A stretch of DNA of 64,000 nucleotides from Adhaeribacter aerolatus (GTDB lineage Bacteria; Bacteroidota; Bacteroidia; Cytophagales; Hymenobacteraceae): positions 62,001 to 126,000 of the forward strand of contig NZ_BJYS01000007.1 of assembly GCF_007991635.1 (NCBI RefSeq), read 5' to 3'. Made by a program: the position numbers and the translations under genes. Shown piece after piece: positions 58,677 through 64,000 of this stretch. Each line of letters starts with the position of its first letter. Position 1 is the stretch's first letter. Below the pieces are notes generated by a model, which did no database searches, had not been told where the DNA came from, and was given only the letters and a program-made list of their open reading frames with translations.

Positions 58677-58719
58677 GCAAGGACTGCATTGTACCAAAAT
58701 ATTACACAAGTTAAACACC

Positions 58720-60600
58720 ATGCTTAACCGGACAAATGTTGGTAGTAAATCGCTCGAGGAAGTTAATGCTTCGGTAGATACTACAGTTCAGAAAGGTTTT
58801 TTCAGAAAGCTGCTTTCGTTTATGGGGCCAGCCTACCTGGTTAGTGTGGGTTACATGGACCCCGGCAACTGGGCTACCGATATTGCCGGTGGCAGCCAGT
58901 TCGGCTACAAATTAATCTGGGTTTTGCTGATGTCGAACATTATGGCATTGCTACTGCAAAGTTTAAGTGCCCGATTAGGCGTAGTCAGGGGTTTAGATTT
59001 GGCCCAGGCTTCCCGCGAAACGTACCCTAAATTTATTAATATACCGCTTTATTTCCTGGCCGAGATTGCCATTGCGGCTTGCGATTTAGCCGAGGTGCTG
59101 GGCATGGCCATTGGCTTGCAATTGTTATTTGGCATTCCGCTGCTGTGGGGCGTTACCATTACCGTACTCGATACCTTCTTGTTATTGTTTCTGATAAACC
59201 AGGGCATGCGCAAAATGGAGGCGTTTATTCTAGCATTAGTGAGTATTATCGGGTTTGCCTTTGTTATGGAAATGATATTTGCCAAACCCGATATGGGTGC
59301 TTTGGTGCAGGGCTTTATTCCGACCATCCCGAATAATGAAGCTTTGTATATTGCTATTGGTATTATTGGGGCAACGGTAATGCCGCATAATTTGTATTTG
59401 CATTCGTCGCTGGTACAGAGTCGTAAGTTTGAACGCAGCGCTTTAGGTATTCGACGGGCGCTTAAATTTAATTTTATTGATTCGGCCATAGCCTTAAACC
59501 TGGCATTTTTTGTAAACGCAGCTATTCTTATTCTGGCAGCATCGGCCTTTTACCGCAACGGCCACGTGAACGTTTCCGAAATAAAAGACGCCCACCAGTT
59601 TCTGGCCCCCATGCTGGGCACCGAATGGGCACCTATTTTATTTGCGGTAGCTCTGATTGCGGCCGGCCAAAGTTCTACCCTAACCGGTACGCTGGCCGGG
59701 CAAATTGTGATGGAAGGTTATTTAAACCTGCGCATACAGCCCTGGTTACGCCGCATGATTACCCGTTTAATTGCTGTAATTCCGGCCTTCTTTGTTATTT
59801 TATATTACGGCGAAGACGAAACCGGGCGTTTATTAATATTTAGTCAGGTTGTTTTAAGCTTACAATTGGGCTTTGCCGTAATACCGCTTATTCATTTTGT
59901 AAGCAATAAATACAAGATGGGCGAATTTGTCATTGGGCTGAAAACCCGCCTGGCCGCCTGGGTAATTGCTACCACCATTGTTATTCTTAACGCCAAATTG
60001 GTATTCGACCAGGTGATGGAATGGGTTACAACCAGTTCCAATCCTATGCTTATTTGGCTGTTGGTTGTTCCTGCCATTTTAGCCGCCTTCCTGTTGCTGT
60101 TGTATATAACTTTTCAGCCGCTTGTTTCCAAGGTTATGAGCCGGAATTTGGCGGGTGTTGCACCCACGTTACCTTACCAGCACCAGGAAAAACCGGCTTA
60201 CCGCCGAATTGCTATTAGCCTCGATTTTTCTAAAGTAGACGAAAACGTAATTAACAGCGCGTTGGCCATTGGCACCAAAGAAGCAGAATATTTGTTAATT
60301 CATGTGGTAGAAACGGTAGGTGCGCACGTATTCGGCAACCAAACCCACGATTTAGAAACAAAAACCGACTCCAGCCATTTGCAGCAATATGCCACCGAAC
60401 TAAGGCAGCAAGGTTTTCGGGTTTCGGTGGAATTAGGCTTTGGCAACCCAAAACGCCGCATTCCGACTTTGGTAAAAAGTTTTAAAGCTGATTTATTAGT
60501 AATGGGCTCGCACGGCCACCGCATGATGAAAGACGCAATTTTCGGAACCACTATTGATGCTGTGCGGCATACCGTAAAAATTCCGGTTTTAATTATTTGA
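58720..60600 (+). CDS. mntH: Nramp divalent-metal transporter fused to a universal-stress-protein domain
   Basis: This 626-residue protein has an Nramp core of about 11 helices at residues 30-470. Metal-site motifs: SVGYMDPGNWATDIAGGSQF (helix 1) and GATVMPHNLYLHSSLVQSRK (helix 6). From about 487 a soluble UspA domain follows (YRRIAISLDFSKVDENVINS; nucleotide motif VMGSHGHRMMKDAIFGTTID). Plain MntH ends near residue 420-450, so the USP part is an addition; similar fusions occur elsewhere in Bacteroidota. Proton-coupled Mn(II)/Fe(II) uptake is expected, with the USP domain possibly sensing ATP or stress. Confidence 0.93.
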   Translation: MLNRTNVGSKSLEEVNASVDTTVQKGFFRKLLSFMGPAYLVSVGYMDPGNWATDIAGGSQFGYKLIWVLLMSNIMALLLQSLSARLGVVRGLDLAQASRETYPKFINIPLYFLAEIAIAACDLAEVLGMAIGLQLLFGIPLLWGVTITVLDTFLLLFLINQGMRKMEAFILALVSIIGFAFVMEMIFAKPDMGALVQGFIPTIPNNEALYIAIGIIGATVMPHNLYLHSSLVQSRKFERSALGIRRALKFNFIDSAIALNLAFFVNAAILILAASAFYRNGHVNVSEIKDAHQFLAPMLGTEWAPILFAVALIAAGQSSTLTGTLAGQIVMEGYLNLRIQPWLRRMITRLIAVIPAFFVILYYGEDETGRLLIFSQVVLSLQLGFAVIPLIHFVSNKYKMGEFVIGLKTRLAAWVIATTIVILNAKLVFDQVMEWVTTSSNPMLIWLLVVPAILAAFLLLLYITFQPLVSKVMSRNLAGVAPTLPYQHQEKPAYRRIAISLDFSKVDENVINSALAIGTKEAEYLLIHVVETVGAHVFGNQTHDLETKTDSSHLQQYATELRQQGFRVSVELGFGNPKRRIPTLVKSFKADLLVMGSHGHRMMKDAIFGTTIDAVRHTVKIPVLII

Positions 60601-60942
60601 GGAAATTAAAATATTAGTGGCTTAAATCTTGTTCAAAGAGAAAAGCTTTACGTTAGTTTAGAAATATTATTCGTTAGTGACTAGGATCAGTTTACGTTAA
60701 TAATATCAGCGATGGGATAATGATGCAACCAAATATAGCCCAATATTTGCCTGCTAAATTTTTCAGACGCTGGACCCCATCTCTGTCATTCAGGCGGAAA
60801 CTTGTTAGTAACCTGCAAACAAGTTTCCGCCTGAATGACATAAGTGAATTAGATTAATTTATAAACTAATTTAATTTTACAGAAGGATTATTTTTTTAGG
60901 CTGCGGTATTCAGCTTTAAAATATTGAATTATAATTAAAATA
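60601..60942. other. Intergenic region holding a perfect inverted repeat
   Basis: No gene is seen. It contains the perfect 23-bp inverted repeat listed separately, and A/T-rich sequence on both sides that presumably includes the promoter of the thioredoxin-like gene. Confidence 0.5.
60784..60840. repeat. Perfect 23-bp inverted repeat (hairpin), possibly a dispersed element
   Basis: TGTCATTCAGGCGGAAACTT and three more bases (60784-60806) pair perfectly with 60818-60840; the loop is 11 nt. There is no T-tract after the right arm, and the arm is GC-richer than its surroundings. This resembles a REP/MITE-like intergenic element more than a terminator. Confidence 0.65.
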
Positions 60943-61479
60943 ATGAAAAACTTTTCGCTGCGAGCTTTTACGGGTTTATTTTGCCTGCTCCTGCTACTGG
61001 GCAGCTTTACAAGTAAGCCTCCGAAAAAAGGAAAAATAAATTGGTTAACCTTGGAGGAAGCGGCTGCTCTGAATAAAAAAGAGCCCCGTAAAATGGTAAT
61101 AGATGTTTACACCGATTGGTGCGGCTGGTGCCGGAAAATGGACCAGAGTACTTTTTCGAATCCGGAGGTTGCCGATTATGTAAATAAAAATTTTTACGCG
61201 GTAAAACTCGATGCTGAGGGTAAAAAGCCCATTACCATTAATGGTAAAACCTATAATTACAATGCGCAATACCGGTCGCATGAGGTGGCAATTACTTTGC
61301 TGAGTGGTCAGATGAGTTACCCGTCTACGGTTTACCTCGACGAGCAAATGAAAATACTGGCGCCGGTTCCCGGTTACCTCGATGTGCCGGCTTTTAAAGA
61401 AATATTAATTTATTTCGGGGAAAACCATTACAAGAAAAAAACTTTTCAGGAATACACGGCCGCAGCGGCTAAAAAATAA
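60943..61479 (+). CDS. Exported thioredoxin-like protein
   Basis: This 178-residue protein has an N-terminal hydrophobic signal (TGLFCLLLLLGSFTSKPPKK). The thioredoxin fold has a CGWC active site in VYTDWCGWCRKMDQSTFSNP and the cis-Pro segment YPSTVYLDEQMKILAPVPGY. This arrangement resembles the DUF255/thioredoxin_7 group that is common in Bacteroidota periplasms. Probable role: disulfide reduction or isomerisation outside the inner membrane. It is followed 10 nt later by mnmE. Confidence 0.85.
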   Translation: MKNFSLRAFTGLFCLLLLLGSFTSKPPKKGKINWLTLEEAAALNKKEPRKMVIDVYTDWCGWCRKMDQSTFSNPEVADYVNKNFYAVKLDAEGKKPITINGKTYNYNAQYRSHEVAITLLSGQMSYPSTVYLDEQMKILAPVPGYLDVPAFKEILIYFGENHYKKKTFQEYTAAAAKK

Positions 61480-61489
61480 AACTAAGTTC

Positions 61490-62872
61490 TTGTATTATTC
61501 TACTAATTCTCCTGACACGATTGTTGCTTTGGCTACAGCTTCCGGCAAAGGCGCTATTGCCGTTGTTCGTTTATCGGGCCCCGAAGCAATAAATATTACA
61601 AATAAAATATTCCATGGCAAAAACCTGGATCAGCAATCCTCACACACCTTGCACTTTGGCACCATCCGCGACAACGGCCGGGTGCTGGACGAAGTAGTAG
61701 TTTCGCTGTTTAAGGCACCCCACTCCTACACCAAAGAAAACGTAGTAGAAATTTCCTGCCACGGCTCCGATTATATTGTAGAACAAATTATCCGGCTTAC
61801 GCTGCAGCACGGCGCCCGGCTGGCTCAAGCCGGCGAATTTACTAAACGCGCTTTCCTGAACGGGCAACTGGATTTAGCTCAGGCCGAAGCGGTAGCGGAT
61901 TTAATCGCTTCTGATTCCCGGTTGTCGCACGAAGTAGCCATGAAACAAATGCGGGGCGGCTTTTCCCAGGAAATAAAAAACCTCCGGGCGCAGCTTATTC
62001 ACTTTGCTTCTATGATAGAACTGGAACTGGATTTTAGCGAAGAAGACGTGGAGTTTGCCGACCGCAGTGCTTTACAAAACTTGATTTATAATATTCAGAA
62101 ACTTATCCGGGATTTATTGAAGTCGTTTGAATTTGGCAATGTAATCAAACACGGCGTGCCGGTGGTAATTGTAGGTAAACCCAATGCCGGTAAATCTACC
62201 TTGCTTAACGTGTTGCTGAACGAAGAAAAAGCTATTGTTTCGGATGTAGCCGGTACCACGCGCGATTTTATAGAGGACGAAATTTCGATAGAAGGCATCA
62301 GTTTCCGGTTTATCGATACCGCCGGTTTGCGCGAAACCACCGACAAGGTAGAAGCCATTGGCGTGGAGCGCACGCTGAAAAAAGTAGAAGAAGCCTCCCT
62401 TGTTATTTATTTATTTGATATTGCTACCACTTCGTCGCAGGAGTTGGACCAGGAAATTAAAGCTTTGGCGCTGGATGAAAATACCGCTCTGCTGGCAGTT
62501 GCGAACAAAATAGACACGGTAGGTAGTGCTAGCTTAGAAGCTTACCACGCAATTGCCGATACCATTGCCATATCGGCTTCTGAAAAAGAAGGCATCGAAA
62601 CCCTGAAGCAAAACCTACTGGAAAAAGTAAGAGGCAACCAACTCGATACCAGCGATCAAACCATTGTAACTAACCTGCGCCACTACGAAAACCTCCAGCA
62701 AACTTACACTGCCCTCGACGACGTACTTACCGGCATCAGCAGTGGCATCAGCAGCGATTTTTTAGCGGCTGATATCCGGAGAGCACTCTATGCCCTCGGC
62801 CAGATTACCGGCGAGATAACTACGGATGACTTGCTGGATAATATTTTTAGTAAGTTTTGTATTGGGAAGTAA
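61490..62872 (+). CDS. mnmE: tRNA modification GTPase MnmE
   Basis: This 460-residue protein modifies the wobble U of certain tRNAs with MnmG. The N-terminal tetrahydrofolate-binding domain (DTIVALATASGKGAIAVVRL) is followed by a helical region and an inserted G domain: G1 VGKPNAGKSTLLNVLL, G3 DTAGLRETTD, G4 NKID. The C-terminal FCIGK motif (conserved Cys) is intact. The start is TTG, and no ATG precedes it closely; the family N-terminus fits this position. Length is normal. Confidence 0.95.
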   Translation: MYYSTNSPDTIVALATASGKGAIAVVRLSGPEAINITNKIFHGKNLDQQSSHTLHFGTIRDNGRVLDEVVVSLFKAPHSYTKENVVEISCHGSDYIVEQIIRLTLQHGARLAQAGEFTKRAFLNGQLDLAQAEAVADLIASDSRLSHEVAMKQMRGGFSQEIKNLRAQLIHFASMIELELDFSEEDVEFADRSALQNLIYNIQKLIRDLLKSFEFGNVIKHGVPVVIVGKPNAGKSTLLNVLLNEEKAIVSDVAGTTRDFIEDEISIEGISFRFIDTAGLRETTDKVEAIGVERTLKKVEEASLVIYLFDIATTSSQELDQEIKALALDENTALLAVANKIDTVGSASLEAYHAIADTIAISASEKEGIETLKQNLLEKVRGNQLDTSDQTIVTNLRHYENLQQTYTALDDVLTGISSGISSDFLAADIRRALYALGQITGEITTDDLLDNIFSKFCIGK

Positions 62873-63081
62873 AACCTGAAAGCAGATGAGAATAATTTAT
62901 TTTTCAGGTGATAACACCTGAAATAGCTAAAAGCTAATTACAATCTGATTCATTTTGTGGTGCTTCTAAGTCATTTCGCAGCCGAGTATTGTACCAATAA
63001 CTCTCCACAATTAATTGATATTGTTGATCATCATAATCAGAAAAAGAGCATTGGCGAATAGCAGAAGATACAGACTGAGAA

Positions 63082-64000
63082 TCAGGTTATACTTGGTGCA
63101 GGCATTGATTGCTTTAACTCGTAAGGGTTCCCTATCAGTTTTACCTCATAGGCAGTACTTACACCTTTCAAGTTCAGGTAGCTGCAACCAACTGCATAAG
63201 GTGGGTTCTTTAGTAAACGGTAAGCCAGCGCTGAGATAACAAAGCTATTGTTTAGTTCTTTGGTGGCAGCTTGTAACCGGGCTGCAATATTTACCGGGTA
63301 GCCCATCACAGTCAGGTTATTACTTAGCCCAATACCCACGTTTCCTACGATTACTTTGCCTACATGCACGCCAATGCCTACCTCAAAGGTATGGTTAAAA
63401 TAGGGGCGCATATAAGTATTATTAAATATTTTAATGTCTTCCATAATTTTCAGGCCAGCCAGCACAGCCGCCTCGGCAGCTTGCTTTATTTTACTACCAA
63501 GCCCAAATACGGCGTACAGTCCGTCTCCGGCGGTGTCTATGATCTCACCATTATACTGGGTTATGGCATTCTGAAAAAGCGCGAAGATTCTGCGCATGAT
63601 GTGGATGACATCGAACGGAAGACTAGCCTCTATAAACGGGGTAAAGTTGCGGATGTCAATAAAGAAAAGCGCTAGCTTGCGCTGCTCTCCCATTACTGTT
63701 TTCGTGTCAACCTCATTGCTATCAATAAAAATATAACGGTCGGTTTCGTCGCGTATCAACCGATGTATTTCTATCCCCTCCCCTCTCACGTAGGATTGGC
63801 AGGCCAGACGTACATTATCCGGAAATTTCTTTACCCGTTTAATAGCTTGCTCATAAATGGTGGCCGGTGTTAGCTTTTCCGGGCCTTGCAAAACCAGTAC
63901 ACGACAAGTGGTGCATTGTCCTTTTCCCCCGCAGGCGTGGTAGTGAGGTATACCGGCAGCCAATGATGCGTGTAGCAGCGTTTGACTCTCTTCTACAGGT
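63082..64000 (-). CDS. 2Fe-2S ferredoxin / class III adenylate cyclase fusion (5' end beyond window)
   Basis: The frame on the minus strand runs through the right edge without a start, so the gene is 5'-truncated. The visible N-terminal part reads ESQTLLHASLAAGIPHYHAC then GGKGQCTTCRVLVLQ, the cysteine loop (C-x5-C-x2-C) of a plant-type 2Fe-2S ferredoxin, with a fourth cysteine in NVRLACQSYV. A class III nucleotide-cyclase domain follows: LALFFIDIRNFTPFIEASLP (metal Asp residues), IIDTAGDGLYAVFG, VGIGVHVGKVIVGNVG and VMGYPVNIAARLQAATKEL. A TTG at 63963 can open a shorter frame, but it lies inside the ferredoxin domain and is not the start. Redox control of cAMP synthesis is inferred. Confidence 0.85.
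   Translation of the reverse strand, partial: PVEESQTLLHASLAAGIPHYHACGGKGQCTTCRVLVLQGPEKLTPATIYEQAIKRVKKFPDNVRLACQSYVRGEGIEIHRLIRDETDRYIFIDSNEVDTKTVMGEQRKLALFFIDIRNFTPFIEASLPFDVIHIMRRIFALFQNAITQYNGEIIDTAGDGLYAVFGLGSKIKQAAEAAVLAGLKIMEDIKIFNNTYMRPYFNHTFEVGIGVHVGKVIVGNVGIGLSNNLTVMGYPVNIAARLQAATKELNNSFVISALAYRLLKNPPYAVGCSYLNLKGVSTAYEVKLIGNPYELKQSMPAPSIT

Noticed and set aside
60784-60840. Rho-independent terminator for the Nramp gene
   Set aside because: The hairpin has no T-tract on either side and lies about 180 nt after the stop codon; a repeat element is a better description.

Overview
This is a chromosomal segment of a Bacteroidota bacterium, most likely order Cytophagales and close to Hymenobacteraceae (Adhaeribacter-like); the placement is inferred from gene content and style, not from a search. 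Supporting signs are TAnnTTTG-type -7 boxes, the near absence of Shine-Dalgarno (SD) sequences, paired outer-membrane barrel and TPR genes, a bacillithiol deacetylase, an alpha-oxoamine synthase of the sphingolipid/sulfonolipid type, DUF4199 and START-like proteins, and the order thrS-infC-rpmI-rplT. The window is a housekeeping backbone. I see no prophage, transposase, CRISPR array, toxin-antitoxin pair or rRNA operon, and one tRNA gene.

Layout. 1-5.8 kb (minus): a barrel gene cut by the left edge, a 1019-residue TPR protein and holA. 6-13.9 kb: tyrS, a histone H1-like protein, the oxoamine synthase, a biotin carboxylase whose stop codon overlaps that of convergent bshB1, an M23/LysM peptidase and trxB. 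14-19.6 kb (minus): rpoD, pnp, rpsO, an LptF/LptG permease and a START-like protein. 19.7-25.7 kb: elongator tRNA-Met, then rplT, rpmI, infC, thrS and two TPR proteins (minus). 25.7-30.2 kb: topoisomerase IV parC/parE. 30.6-46.7 kb is mostly envelope, lipid and DNA-maintenance genes: AI-2E permease, exonuclease/GIY-YIG fusion, kinase-like lipoprotein, topoisomerase IB, two M48 proteases, App1-type phosphatase, MtgA, LON-like protein, membrane phosphoesterase, lipid kinase and L,D-transpeptidase. 47-54.4 kb: DUF4199 protein, ABC-F ATPase, small barrel, two tandem 50-residue membrane proteins, Hbd and a PQQ dehydrogenase. 54.7-64 kb: dapD, glycosyltransferase, fabH, an MntR-type regulator followed by an Nramp-USP transporter, a thioredoxin-like protein, mnmE and a ferredoxin-cyclase gene cut by the right edge.

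Most noteworthy: (i) infC appears to start at an AUU or AUC codon behind a rare strong SD, a classic IF3 autoregulation signature; (ii) a lipoprotein with atypical-kinase motifs and a membrane-anchored phosphoesterase 5 kb away look like separate versions of domains that I recall as fused in large Bacteroidota outer-membrane proteins; (iii) a DnaQ-like exonuclease/GIY-YIG fusion retains the UvrC-type cysteine cluster; (iv) intergenic repeats include a perfect 23-bp hairpin and a degenerate TTCGATA-type repeat flanking a terminator. None amounts to a clearly new defence or mobile system; (ii) is the best lead for undescribed biology.
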